64,000 bases of DNA from Rhinopithecus roxellana (taxonomy: Eukaryota; Chordata; Mammalia; Primates; Cercopithecidae): positions 70,646,095 through 70,710,094 of the forward strand of contig NC_044557.1 in assembly GCF_007565055.1 (NCBI RefSeq), written 5' to 3'. Positions 9,838 to 22,099 of the stretch are shown here, in pieces; positions within the stretch are counted from its first letter, which is position 1, and the number at the start of each line of letters is the position of its first letter. Made by a program: the position numbers and the translations under genes. The notes below the pieces were generated by a model that was given only the letters and a program-made list of their open reading frames with translations, was not told the DNA's origin and ran no database searches.

Positions 9838-10610
9838 TAATGATTTACTAAGCACTTTTGTGCTCATTACTAAAGGCAGAGTAGTAGACAATTAAGTCCC
9901 TGACCTAAAGAACTTGAATTCCAGTGGTAGAGGGATATAATGATAAATAAGTATAAATGAATATGATAAATAATTTATAAATGAATATGACAGTTTCAGA
10001 TAAATTACTATTAAAAATAATTTTAAAAGAGCCCAAATATTCATAAATAGGTGAACAGATAAATTATAGTGTGTGTGTATGTGTATATATATGTGTGCCT
10101 GTATATATGTGTGTAGGTATACATATATATACACAATGGAATATTATTAAAGTATAAAAAGAAATGAAGTACTGATAGATGCTATGATGTAAGTAAAACA
10201 CGAAAAAACGTAGGTTAAATGAAGTAAGACAGACACAGGTCACATATTGTATGAATCAATTTATGAAATATTCAGAAAAGCTCAATCCGTGGAGACAGAA
10301 TGCATATTGATGGTTGCCAGGGCCTGGGGAAGGCAAAATGTGGAGCAACTGCTTTAGGGATATGACATTTCCTTTTTGGTGATGAAAATATTTTGGAACT
10401 AGATAGAGGTGGTGGCTGCACCATGTTACAAATGCACTAAATGCCACTAAACTGTCCACTGTATAATAATTTTATGTTATGCACATTTTGCCTTACTACT
10501 AATAATTTTTAAAAGTTCCTTATGATGTTGTCAGAGAGAGATGTGGGACAGTAGGTGGGTACTTAAGATTGGGCCATCAGGGAAAGCATCTCCAAGGAAA
10601 TTGCTTTTAA
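9838..10610 (-). repeat. L2 fragment, antisense, split by an L1M 3' end
   Basis: 9838-9995 ('actaagcacttttgtgctcattactaaag...', 'aagaacttgaattccagtggtagag') and 10520-10610 ('tgggccatcagggaaagcatctccaaggaa') fit the reverse complement of the L2 3' UTR. An L1M 3' end lies between them. Confidence 0.5.
10025..10500 (+). repeat. L1M 3' end with TG/TA microsatellite
   Basis: 'cacaatggaatattattaaagtataaaaagaaatgaagtactgatagatgct', 'gatggttgccagggcctgggg', 'gatgaaaatattttggaactagatagaggtg' and 'accactaaactgtccac' (approximate) form the classic 3' end of L1MC/ME-type elements. An alternating TG/TA tract occupies about 10071-10133. Confidence 0.75.
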
Positions 10611-10673
10611 TTTAATAGCTAAATGATAAGAAGACAGTCATGTAAACATCAAGAAGTAGAGAATCCCAAATGA

Positions 10674-10840
10674 ATCCTGCCTCTGCCTTTATTGTATGTG
10701 TGAGCTGGGTGGAATACTTAATATCTCTCAGCCTCATTTGCTTCATCTGGGAAACAGGATTATAAAAAGATCTAATTCGCAAATTGTTCTAATTAAATGA
10801 GATCATGCATGGAAAACTGAGCTTAGTAGGAAGTCATATG
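10674..10840 (-). repeat. MIR SINE, antisense
   Basis: 'gaatcctgcctctgcctttattgtatgtgtgagctgggtggaatacttaatatctctcagcctcatttgcttcatctgggaaa' is clearly MIR in reverse, continuing to 'taaatgagatcatgcatgg'. Confidence 0.85.
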
Positions 10841-12150
10841 TCCTTAAGAATCAAAAGGCAAAAAAGCAATTGAAAACTCACTCCAGCAAAAGCCGATCAG
10901 AAGCCCCTTGTTATGCAAGATGACCAGCTAATGCCAAGTCTGTTTTACATAATCTTTCCTCACTGATTATGTAATGATTCTGCTGGTGTTGCTTCACAGT
11001 CACTTTTCTGTGTATATGCTTCACCACTAAGTGTTCTTTCTAACTCACTGTGTTTCCTAACAGCTTGTCTGAGCTTTCCTCCCATTTGGGCCATGGCTTC
11101 TTGCTCTCATCATCCGAGACTAAGCAATTCCCTTCCCTCATTAATTTTGTAACCCTGAAGATATTTAAGCAGTTTGAACAAGTACTCACCTGGAGTTTTT
11201 TTTTTTTCCAAACTGTTATATGAATCTAATTCTTTCTTTTTCTTCTCACACATAATATACAAACTCAAATTCCTTTCTCCCTTCGTGTTTGCTCTAATTG
11301 TGTTTAATAAAATATTTCCTACATTGAGCCCGTCCAATTAATTAAGATTCTTTTCCGGTTCTAATTGAGGAAATATATGTGAAAAGCTGATCAATAGGAT
11401 TTAAAGAAATCTTTCCACTTTATTGGTACTTAAAACCATTTTCATTTCTTGCTGTTCTTTATAAGGTAAGCTGGAGCATAGGAAATAATTCCATACGTAG
11501 CTCTAAGGTAATGTTCAGGTTAAAATGAAATTTTAATTATGTAAATCATGTAGTTTGGGGTTATGTTATTCTTAGAGTTCTAGACTAAGGTTTTTTAAAA
11601 TAATGATGGTGATTGACAGCCAACGCAGGTAAGTAGTGTTTTCTTAGCTTGTATATCTGAGCCACAAAATTCTATACCCATAAATTAGAGAAAGCATGGT
11701 AAAACTACTGTTTTTTATAATTCTACTTTTTAAAATAAATTTGGAATAACCTTACTGCAAGGCAACTCAATTGTTTTCCTAGATTCCACTTGTTGAATTC
11801 ATCTACTTTGGCAATAAAAAGGAATATTGGGACTTAGCATTTATTCTCTCTCTCTGCAGGCATCTAATGATGAATTTAGCTGAAATGCCACAAGAACAAG
11901 CCCTTACAGTCATACGTAAAATCTGCTGTCATATGCAGCGTTAAACGCCACACATGTTGGTAACAGAATTTTTCTCTCTGAAGTGGGTTCTTTGTTGAGA
12001 CTTGCCTTGTTTCTCTTGTTTTTATTTTTAAGAAGAGACTTCCATCTCAATAAAGAAGGAAAAATCAAGTAATAATTTAAACATAACTCAGAAACTGAAT
12101 TGAAAATTGCAGACATATGAGCAAACCAAAGTATATTACATTTTACTGTG
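10841..12150. other. Unassigned intergenic sequence with one diverged repeat copy
   Basis: No exon or named repeat recognised. The stretch 11684-11782 resembles 12785-12877 at roughly three-quarters identity by eye. It may be a detached MaLR internal piece. Confidence 0.4.
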
Positions 12151-12154
12151 ATTG

Positions 12155-12350
12155 TTAATCTGTATGATTTGAAGTCAGACTGGCTTTGAACTTCCGCTTT
12201 ACCACTGATTAGATTTTTTTAATTTGGAAGGAGTCGTTTTATCTCTCTAAACTTCTGTTTCACCATGTACAGAGTGGGCATAACAATCATGGCTTCATAG
12301 AGTTGCTGTCAGAATCACATGAATAATGAACTCCTAATTCTAGGACATAT
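12155..12350 (-). repeat. MIR SINE, antisense
   Basis: 'agtcagactggctttgaacttccgctttaccactgatta...', 'tctctctaaacttctgtttcaccatgta', 'cttcatagagttgctgtcagaatcaca' follow the antisense MIR order. Confidence 0.7.
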
Positions 12351-12404
12351 GCATAGGAAAAGCTTCCCTCTTGAAGAGGCTGCTCTGGAGAGTAAAAGTG
12401 CATA

Positions 12405-12660
12405 ACCCTTTGGTATTGCTATGCACCAAAGCAGCCCAAAAGCCAGCAGCTTAAAACAACAACTGTTTATCAAACTCAGAATTCTACGAGCTGGCAATTC
12501 CAAGGCCACTGCCCTGGTACAGAATCACCACCCTGGATTCCCCCTGCCAGGTGATTGACAGTCCTTTAGTTCCTAGATAATCAGATGGCCTGCCAGGCCA
12601 AATGGAGGATCCAGGACAGCAAGGGAGAGGGCCATTGGAAGGCTAAGGCAGCAGCTATAT
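12405..12660 (-). repeat. Old LTR-like interspersed repeat, family unassigned
   Basis: 'gctatgcaccaaagcagcccaaaagccagcagcttaaaacaacaactgtttat' has the pattern common to several antisense mammalian LTRs (GCTGCATAACAAACCACCCC...GGCTTAAAACAACAA). I cannot name the family. Confidence 0.35.
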
Positions 12661-12699
12661 ATTAGCCAGTACAAAGTATTCTGATACACAATGGTTAAA

Positions 12700-13655
12700 T
12701 GTTGGCAAAGTTAGCCCTGTCCCATTCATATTACAATCCTTTTCCTGTTAAGTATCTTGGTATCCCATCATTAATAGTCCCACAAATTAGCAGAAAGCAC
12801 AGTAAAACTACTGTTTTGTGGAATTCTACCTTTTTATTAAGAGCAACCTTATTGCAAGACAACCCAAAATCTTTTCCAAAATCATAGGATGATGAATTCA
12901 ACAAGTGAGATATGAGGGTCCAATTAGCATTGGTATTCCCTGTATCTTCACAACAAGTATACCACTTATATCCATGTGTCTGTCCATCCCTCCTATCCCA
13001 AACTCCAATAAACCCACATCAAGAACAAGCACACATTATATACATACTCCATAGAAATAGGGCAACAATTCTTAGGAGAAAAGGTGGTAGTGATGGTGTC
13101 TTTTGCTGAGAATTTTCCAAATCTTTAAGTGGGCTTCCCTTTTGATTATAAATTTCACCTTTAATTCATTTTTATTTTCTTGCATTTTTCTATAATCAGT
13201 GAAGAGAAACTATGCCACACCCTCAACACTGTACTTAGGTATTTGTTCTCTGAAATACCTCATTTAATCACTCAGAAGTTCTATCCTCCACAAAACACTA
13301 GGACACGAACACAATTCAGCCAAGTTCTTTGTCACTTTATAGCAAGGATGGACTTTCTTCCAGCTTCCAATAACGTGTTCCTCATTTCCATCTGAGATTT
13401 CATCAGAAAGGTGTGTCCTGTCCATGTTTCTAACAACGTTCTGATCACAGTCACACAGGTAATCACTAAGAAGATTGAGGCTTTCTCCGCAGCTCTCCTC
13501 TTCTTCTAAGCCCTCAACAAAATCATCCTTACCACTATTTTCCTGGTAAAGTACATAAAAATCTCTGCCAGCCTTTATTCATTATTCAGTTCCAGAGCTG
13601 GTTCCATATTTTTAGGTATTTGTTACAGTATCTCCCACTTCTTGGTACTAATTTC
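12700..13655 (-). mobile_element. MaLR internal region (MST/MLT1-int), antisense
   Basis: Reads in reverse into the LTR at 13656. The final part 'atttttaggtatttgttacagtatctcccacttcttggtactaatttctg' is the complement of the MaLR segment just downstream of the 5' LTR. The same text recurs at about 26960-27005. Frames are broken and I infer no protein product. 12785-12877 resembles 11684-11782. Confidence 0.65.
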
Positions 13656-14055
13656 TGTCTTAGTCCTCTTGGACTGCTACAACATAATATCATAGACTAT
13701 AAAAAACAATAAACTATAAGACATAAGCTATGGTTTTACATAAGCTGTAAAACCATAGACTCGATAAGACAAAGTTATTTCTTACAGTACTAGAGGCTGA
13801 GAAGTCCAAGATCATGGCACCAGCAGACTTGATACCTGGTGAGGGTTTTGACCCATAGACGGTGTGGGTCCTTTTTGCTGTATCCTCACATGGCAAAAAG
13901 GCTAGCTAGCTCCCTAACCTCTTTCGTGAGGGCCTTGATCCCATTTATGGAGCAAAACCTCATGACTAGTCAACTCCCAAAGGTTCTACCTCTTAGCACC
14001 AACACACTGAGTATTCTATTTCAACATATGAGTTTTGATGGGGCACAGACAGATG
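13656..14055 (-). mobile_element. MaLR 5' LTR, antisense, with internal quasi-palindrome
   Basis: Starts TGTCTTAGTCC and continues through 'actagaggctgagaagtccaagatcatgg', 'ggtgagggtttt', 'cctcacatggcaaa' and 'tttcaacatatgagtttt', a MaLR (MLT1/MST-type) LTR in reverse. About 65 extra bases near 13695-13765 contain a perfect 13-bp inverted repeat (13728-13740 and 13746-13758). Confidence 0.75.
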
Positions 14056-14890
14056 GGTAGCTTGATAAAACTTATTCAGCATTTCAATAATATAGCAATT
14101 ATATTTGTCAAGTGGGACAAAAATCCCCATTTTTTCAGATAAAAGGAAATAAGCTAGTGGATATTTGCACAGACACGCAGTTCTTGAAGTAGCAAAAGAG
14201 ACACACCCCATTTCAAAAGACATCATGAGTTAAAACATCGAGAAACATGAAACTAGAAATAATATAGAGAAAGCTAGAGGAAATATGGTAATATGGAGAA
14301 ATCTCTGTGGTAGAGCTCAGGAGCCTATATTTTAAACAAATGATTCTTACTGGTACTAAAGTTGGAAAACCATTGGCTACAAACTATTCACTGTACTGAG
14401 GAAATGCAGTAGTAAAAGGGCACTAACCTGGATAATAAAGAGAGGGACTGCAGCTTGCTAAGGCAAGTTCAAGATATCCATTGGTTATGGATTTCTGCCT
14501 CATAAGCTGGGTAGGGTTTTTCTTCTGTGCTTTTTTGTGCATAAATCCACCCTTAAGTCCATCTTGATAGCACTAACACTCCCTACTTACTCATTTTACT
14601 TCTATGGGAGTTGTGTAAAGCTGGCTAAGACTGCTCGAAGCAGACATCCAGATGTAGTTCCCATCCTGAACGTTGACAGATAACCAGTAGACATTCTTCT
14701 GAAGCATCTGTAAGACCTAGAAGTCCCATCTGCTGAGCAGGAATGTTGACCTGAATGACTTTGGCTCCAGATAGCACTGAAGGCACAGAACACTCTCTAG
14801 GGGACATGACAAGTAGATCCCGCTCGCTGATGAAACCACTCTACTTCAGCCATCTCATTTTTACACAATATGGTACAAAAAGCTTGACTT
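14056..14890. other. Unassigned intergenic sequence
   Basis: No recognised gene or repeat. It ends at the target-site duplication of L1-A. Confidence 0.4.
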
Positions 14891-14901
14891 AAGAATGTGT
14901 T

Positions 14902-16184
14902 GAGTAGGAACAGCTCCGGTCTGCAGCTTCCAGCAAGACCAACGCAAAAGGCGGGTGATTTCTGCATTTCCAATGGAGGTACCCAGTTCATCTCATTAGG
15001 ACTGGTTAGACAATGAGTGCAGCCCACGGAGGGCAAGCAAGAGCAGGGCGGGGCATCTTCTCACCCAGGAAGCTTAAGTAGTCGGGGAACTCCCTCCCCT
15101 AGCCAAGGGAAGCCATGAGGGACTGTGCCATGAGGAATGGTGCATTCCAGCCCAGATACTATGCTTTTCCTACAGTCTTTGCAACCCACAGACCAGGAGA
15201 TTACCTCAGGTGCATACACCACAAGGGCCCTGGGTTTCAAGCACAAAACTTGTTAGCCATTTGGGCAAACACCAAGCTAGCTGCAGGAGATTTTTCTCAT
15301 ACCGCAGTAGCAGCTAGAACGCCTGAAGCGAGGGAGCCAAGTGGTCTTGCTCAGCAGATCCTACCCCCACGGAGCCCAGAAAGCTAAGATTCACTGGCTT
15401 AAAATTCTCACTGCCAGCACTGCAGTCTGAAGTCGAGCTGGGATGCTGGAGCATGGTGTGGGGAGGGGCATCCGTCATTACTGAAGCTTGAGTAGGCAGT
15501 TTTCCCCTCACAGTATAAACAAAGCTGCCAGGAAGTTCATACTGGGCAGAGCCCACCACAGTGCCACAAAGCTACTGTAGCCAGACTACCTTTCTAGATT
15601 CTTTCTCTCTGGGCAGTGCATCTCTGAAAAAGGCAGCAGCACAGTCAGGGGTTTATAGGTAAAACTCCCGTCTCCCTGAGACAGAGTACTTGGGGGAAGG
15701 GGCGGCTGTGGGCACAGCTTCAGCAGACTTAAACGTTCCTGCCTGCTGGCTCTGAAGAGAAGAGTGGATCTCCCGGCACAGCAATCGAACTGTGCTAAGG
15801 GACAGACTACCTCCTCAAGTGGGTCCCTGACCCCCGTGCCTCCTGACTGGGAGACACCTCCCAGTCGGGGGTCAACAGACATCTCATACAGGAGAGCTCT
15901 GGCTGGCATCTGGTGGATGCCCCTCTGGGACGAAGCTTCCAGAGGAAGCAACAGGCAGCAATCTTTGCTGTTCTGCAGCCTCTGTTGGTGATACCCAGGC
16001 AAACAGAGTCTGGAGTGGACTTCCAGCAAAGTCCAGTAGACCTGCAGCAGAGGGGCCTGACTGTTAGAAGGAAAACTAACAAACAGAAAGGAATAGCATC
16101 AACATCAACAAAAAGAACGTCCACACAGAAACCCCATCCGAAGTTTACCAACATCAAAGAACAAAGGCAGATAAATCCATGAAG
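14902..16184 (+). promoter_or_regulatory. L1-A 5' UTR (degenerate internal promoter)
   Basis: About 1.28 kb of L1 5' UTR aligned with that of L1-B. It includes the shared 'gtgatttctgcattt' and 'gggtctggagtggac'-type landmarks. The extreme 5' promoter bases are lost, so normal transcription initiation is unlikely. Confidence 0.75.
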
Positions 16185-17264
16185 ATGAGCAAAAACCAGC
16201 CCAAAAAGGCTGAAAATTCTAAAAACCAGAATGCCTGTTATCCTCCAAAGGATCACAACTCCTCACCAGCAAGGGAACAAAACTGGACAAGAATGGGTTT
16301 GACAAATTGACAGAAGAGGGTTCAGAAGATGGGTAATAACAAAATCCTCCAAGCTAAAGGAGCACGTTCTAACCCATTTCAAGGAAGCTAAGAACCTTGA
16401 AAAAAGGTGAGAGTAATTGCTAACTAGAATACCAGTTTAGAGGAGAACATAAATGACCTGATAGAGCTGAAAAACACGGCACAAGAACTTCATGAAGCAT
16501 ACACAAGTTCCAATAGCTGAACTGATCAAGCAGAAGAAAGGATATCAGAGACTGAAGATCAACTTAATGAAATAAAGTTTGAAGACAAGATTAGAGAAAA
16601 AAAAAGAATGAAAATGAATGAACAAAGCCTCCTAGAAATGTGGGACTATGTGAAAAGACCAAACCTATGTTAGATCTGTGTACCTGAAAGTGACAGGGAG
16701 AATGGAGCCAAGTTGGAATATACACTTCAGGATATTGTCCAGAACTTCCCCAACCTAGCAAGACAGGCCAACATTCAAATTCAGGAAATAAAGAGAACAC
16801 CACAAAGACACTTCTTGAGAAGAGCAACACCAAGACACATAATCATCAGATTCACCAAGGTTGAAATGAAGGAAAAAATGTTAAGGGCAGCCAGAGAGAA
16901 AGGTCAGGTTACTCACAAAGGGAACCCTATCAGTCTAACAGCAGAACTCTTTGCAGAAACCCTACAAGTCAGAAGACAGTGGGGGCCAATATTCAACATT
17001 CTTAAAGAAAAGAATTTTCAACCCAGAATTTCATATCCAGCCAAACTAAGCTTCACACATGAAAGAGAAATAAAATCCTTTATAGACAAGCAAATGCTGA
17101 GAGATTTTGTCACCACTAGGCCTGCCTTACAAGAGCTCCTGAAGGAAGCACTAAATATGGAAAGAAAAAAACCGCTACCAGCCACTGCAAAAACAACCCA
17201 AAATGTAAAGACCATTGACGTGATGAAGAAACTGCATCAACTAATGGGCAAAATAACCAGCTAG
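16185..17264 (+). pseudogene. L1-A ORF1 remnant
   Basis: ORF1 encodes the L1 RNA-binding chaperone (coiled coil, RRM, C-terminal domain). Here the expected start at 16185 is followed by a stop after 42 codons, and later frames are broken. A readable stretch of 183 residues (16713-17264) keeps the RRM/CTD signatures 'RRATPRHIIIRFTKVEMKEK', 'AAREKGQVTHKG' and 'QPRISYPAKLSF'. It is not a functional gene. Only the C-terminal half could be translated, from an internal ATG. Confidence 0.9.
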
Positions 17265-17271
17265 CAACATA

Positions 17272-17453
17272 ATGACAGGATCAAATTCACACATAAAGAT
17301 ATTAACTTTAAATGTTAATGGGCTAAATGCCCCAATTAAAAGGCACAGACTGGCAAATTGGATAAAGTGTCAAGATTCATCTCACATGCAAAGACACATA
17401 TATACTCAAAATAAAGGGATGGAGGAAGATTTACCAAGCAAATGGAAAGCAAA

Positions 17454-17496
<43 letters not shown>

Positions 17497-20400
17497 AAAG
17501 CAAGGGTTGCAATCCTAGTCTCTGGTAAAACATTGTTTAAACCAACAAAGATCCAAAAAGACAAAGAAGGACATTATATAATGATAAAGGTATCAATGCA
17601 ACAAGAAGTGCTAACTATCTTAAATATATATGCACCCAATACAGGAGCACCCAGATTCATAAAGCAAGTTCTTAGAGACCTACAAAGAGACTAAGACTCC
17701 CACACAATAATAGTGGGAGTCTTTAACACTCCACTGTCAATGTTAGACAGAACAACAAGACAGATAATTAACAAGGATATTCAGGACTTCAACTCAGCTC
17801 TAGATCAAGCAGACCTAATAAACGTCTACAGAGCTCTCCACTTCAAATCAACAGAATATGCATTCTTCTCGGTACCACATAGCACTTATTCTAAAACTGA
17901 CCACATAATTGGAAGTGAAACACTCCTCAGCAAATGCAAAAGAATAGAAACATAACAAACAGTCCCTCAGACCACAGTGCAATCAAATTAGAACTCAGAA
18001 TTAGGAAACTCACTCAAAACTGCACAACTACATGGAAACTGAACAACCTGCTTCTGAATGACTACTGAGTAAATAACAAAATTAAGGAAGAAATAAATAA
18101 GTTATGTGAAACCAATGAGAACAAAGACAGAATGTACCAGAATCTGTGAGACACAGCTAAAGCAGTGTTTAGAGGGAAATTTATAGTACTACATGCCCAC
18201 AGGAGAAAGCAGGAAAGACATTGAATCGACACCCTAAGATCACAATTTAAAAACTAGAGAAACAAGAGCAAACAAATTCAAAAGTTAGCAGAAGGTAAGA
18301 AATAACTAAGATCAGAGCAGAACTGAAGGAGATAAAGACACGAAAATCCCTTCAAAAAATCAATGAATCCGGGAGCTGATTTTTTGAAAAAATTAACAAA
18401 ATAGGTAGACCACTAGCCATACTAATAAAGAAGAGAGAATAATCAAATAGACACAATAAAAAAAATGATAAAGGGAAGATCACCACTGATCCCACAGAAA
18501 TACAAACTATCATCAGAGAATACTATAAACACCTCTATGCAAATAAACTAGAAAATCTAGAAGAAACTGATAAATTTCTGGACACATACACCCCCCAAGA
18601 CTAAACCAGAAAGAAGTCTAATCCCTGAATAGACCAATAACAAGTTCTGAAATTGAGGCAGTAATTAATAGCTTACCAACCAAAAAAAGCCTGAGACCAG
18701 ACAGATTCACAACTGAATTCTACCAGAGGTACAAAGAGGAGCTGATACCATTCCTTCTGAAGCTATTCCAAACAGTAGAAAAAGAGGGACTCCTCCCTAA
18801 CTCATTTTATGAGGCCAGCAACATCCTGATACCAAAACCTGGCAGAGACAAAACAATAAAAGAAAATTTCAGGCCAGTATCCCTGATGAGCATCAATGTG
18901 AAAATCCTCAATAAAATCCTGGCAAACCGAATCCAGCAGCACCTCAAAAAGTTTATCCACCACGATCAAGTCAGCTTCATCCCTAGGATGCAAGGCTGGT
19001 TCAACATACACACATGATTTTCTCAATAGATGCAGAAAAGGCCTTTGATAAAATTCAACACACCTTCATGCTAAAAACACTCACTAAACTAGGTATTAAT
19101 GGAACATATCTCAAAATAATAAGAGCTATTTATGACAAACCCACAGCCAATATCATACTGAATGGTCAAAAGCTGGAAGCATTCCCTTTGAAAACTAGCA
19201 CAAGACAAGGATGCCCTGTCTCACTACTCCTGTACAACATAGTATTGGAAATTCTGGCCAGGGCAATCAGGCAAGAGAAATAAATAAAGGGTATTCTGAT
19301 AGGAAGAGAGGAAGTCAGATTATCTCTGTTTGCAGATGATGTGATTGTATATTTAGAAAACCCAAACTCCTTAAGCTGATAAGCAACTTCAGCGAAGTCT
19401 CAGGATATAAAATCAATGTGCAAAAATCACAAACATTTCTATACACCAATAATAGATAAACAGCGAGCTAAATCATGAGCAAACTCACATTCACAATTGC
19501 TACAAAGAGAATAAAATACCTAGGAATACAACTTAAAAGGAATGTGAAGAATCTCTTCAAGGAGAACTACAAACCACTTCTCAAGGAAATAAGAGAGGAC
19601 ACAAACAAATGGAAAAACATTCCATGCTCGTGCATAGGAAGAATCAATATTGTGAAAATGGCCATACTCCCCAAAGTAATTTATAGATTCAATGCTATTC
19701 CCATCAAGCTACCATTGATTTTCTTCACAGAATTAGAAAAAAACTACTTTAAATTCCATATGGAACCAAAAAAGAGCCCATATACCCAAGACAATCCTAA
19801 GAAAAAAGAAAAAAGCTGGAGGCATCATGCTACCTGACTTCAAACTATACTACAAGGTTACAGTAACCAAAACAGCATGGTACTGCTACCAAAACAGGTA
19901 CATAGACCAATGGAACAGAACAGAGGCCTCATAAATAATACAACACAACTTCAAGCACCTGATCTTTGAAACACCTGACAAAAACAAGCAATAGGTAAAG
20001 GATTCCTTATTTAATAAATGATGTTGGGAAAACTGACTAGGCTTATGCAGAAAATTGAAACTGGACCCCTTCCTTACACCTTATACAAAAATTAACTCAA
20101 GATTGACTAAAGATTTAAGTGTAAGACTCCAAACCATAAAAACCCTAGAAGAAAACCTGGGCAATATCATTCAGGACCTAGGCATGGGCAGAGACTTCAT
20201 GACTAAAACACCAAAAACAATGGCAACAAAAGCCAAAATTGACAAAGGGGATCTAATTAAACTAAAGAGCTTCTGCTCAGCAAAAGAAACTATCATCAGA
20301 GTGAACAAGCAGCCTACAGAATGGGAGAAAAGTTTTGCAATCTATCCATCTGACAAAGGACTAAGATCCGGATTCTACAAGGAACTTAAACAAATTTACA

Positions 20401-21045
20401 AGAAAAAAACAAACAACCCCATCAAAAAGTGGGCGAAGGATATGAAGATATTTCTTAAAAGAAAACATTTATGTGGTCAACTAACGTATGAGAAAAAGCT
20501 CATCGTCACCGGTCATTAGAGAAATGCAAATCAAAACCACAACGAGATACCATCTCATGCCTCTTAGAATGGTGATCATTAAAAAGTCAGGAAACAACAG
20601 ATGCTGGAGAGGATGTGGAGAAATAGACATGCTTTTACACTGTTGGTGGGAGTGTAAATTAGTTCGACCATTGTGGAAGACAGTGTGGTGATTCCTCAAG
20701 GATCTAGAACTAGAAATACCATTTGACCCAGCAATCCCATTACTGGGTATATACCCAAAGGATTATAAATCGTTCTACTATAAAGACACATGCATGTGTA
20801 TGTTTATTATAGCACTATTCACAATAGCAAAGACTTGGAACCAACCCAAATGCCCATCAATGTTAGATTGGATAAAGAAAATGTGGCACATATATACCAT
20901 GGAATACTATACAGCCATAAAAAACAATGAGTTCATGTCCTTTGCAGGGACATAGATGAAGTTGGAAACCATCATTCTCAGCAAGCTAACACAGGAACAG
21001 AAAACCAAACACTGCATATTCTCACTCATAAGTGGGAGTTGAACA
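17272..21045 (+). pseudogene. L1-A ORF2 remnant (endonuclease and reverse transcriptase)
   Basis: ORF2 normally encodes a protein of about 1275 residues with endonuclease, reverse transcriptase and Cys-rich domains. Here it opens with '[20 protein letters not shown]' and then loses about 26 nt around 17375 compared with L1-B. That removes the segment holding the catalytic Glu (QETH). An (AAAT)n tract follows at 17453-17497. Later readable pieces are 17713-17955, 19014-19283 (RT, 'SIDAEKAFDKIQ'), 19475-19837 and 20055-20519. The RT part has further deletions near 19008 (about 48 nt) and 19360 (about 16 nt). The polymerase FADD motif is still readable near 19330 in another frame. No active enzyme is possible. 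Confidence 0.92.
17453..17497 (+). repeat. (AAAT)n microsatellite inside L1-A ORF2
   Basis: About 11 tandem AAAT units. The equivalent position in L1-B (about 59500) is a short A-rich stretch, 'gagaacaaaaaaaagcagggg'. The tract therefore arose within the element after insertion and is likely polymorphic. Confidence 0.95.
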
Positions 21046-21273
21046 ATGAAAATATACGGGCAAAGGGAGAGGAACATTACACATTGGGGCCTGTTGGGGG
21101 ATGGGGGGCAAGGAGAGGGATAGCATTAGGAGAAATACCTAATGTAGATGATGGGTTGATAGGTGCAGCAAACGACCGTGCCGCATGTATACCTATGTAA
21201 CAAACTTGCACATTCTGCACATGTATCCTAGAATTTAAAGTATAATTAAAAAATAATAATAAAAGAATGTGTT

Positions 21274-22090
21274 TATGTTACCCCTCATGGAATTATTTTG
21301 TTTTCAAACTTTTGTTCCATTTGGTCCAGTGAGGAGAGAGAAGAGAAGAACTTTGCCTTTTATACATGCTGGCTGTGTGCATAGAGATTTCTGAGATATT
21401 GAATCTATTTAGATTCAAGACAGGTGGACCAAACACTTCAGGTAAATTCCTCAGGTTTTAAAATGATTACTCATCGCTTCACCAGATGCTCTGAAATTTT
21501 ATCAGCACTGTATGCTTTATACAAATGCTTCCTGAAAAGGGAGAGATGCCTAGTTTAATGCCATGGCTTTTGTTTTGTGCTTACTTCAATGAGGAATGAG
21601 TTCAAATTCATTTTTTAGCCTCATCTGTTTACATTTTTTTCTATGAGCAGATGGCCAGATAATTACCTAAATAAGGAGTTACTTTTCTGGAGTTGGCTTG
21701 CCAAGATTCATTGTGATAGCAAATACAAATGCTATTAAAATTAGGAACATTTGGAAGCTTACATTGGTGTGTCAAAATAGTAAATAATTTGAAGGCTGTA
21801 TCTTTTAGGCATCCTTTTAGGACATGAAGTTTTCAGGAAGAGTTGATAAGGGTAATGCAAACCAAATAAAGGTAATGAAAACTAAATAATTTTTAAATAA
21901 TTTTCTACAGCTCTCCATTCCAGTTTGTTAATAAATACAGAATATCTTCAATTAAAATGTAAATGGGATTCATTGTATGAAGCAATCTCTCTGGATGATA
22001 TGTCATCATTGAATAATTTACTAACAGCCATTGAACAATGTCCAAAATAAAGTAGAATCATTGCTTCGTGATTCAAATTATGACATGTTA
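21274..22090. other. Unassigned intergenic sequence
   Basis: AT-rich. Nothing recognised on either strand. Confidence 0.4.
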
Positions 22091-22099
22091 TAATCATTC

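Larger units (their letters stand above)
14902..21262 (+). mobile_element. L1-A: long, decayed primate L1 (L1PA-type)
   Basis: About 6.36 kb, with 5' UTR, ORF1, ORF2, 3' UTR and an A-rich tail. The first 20 or so bases of the L1 5' end, including the YY1 motif, are missing: the element starts at 'gagtaggaacagctccgg'. Flanked by an 11-bp target-site duplication, aagaatgtgtt (14891-14901 and 21263-21273). Both ORFs carry many stops, frameshifts and deletions, so it is long dead. It is clearly older than L1-B, which it parallels base for base over most of its length. Confidence 0.95.
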
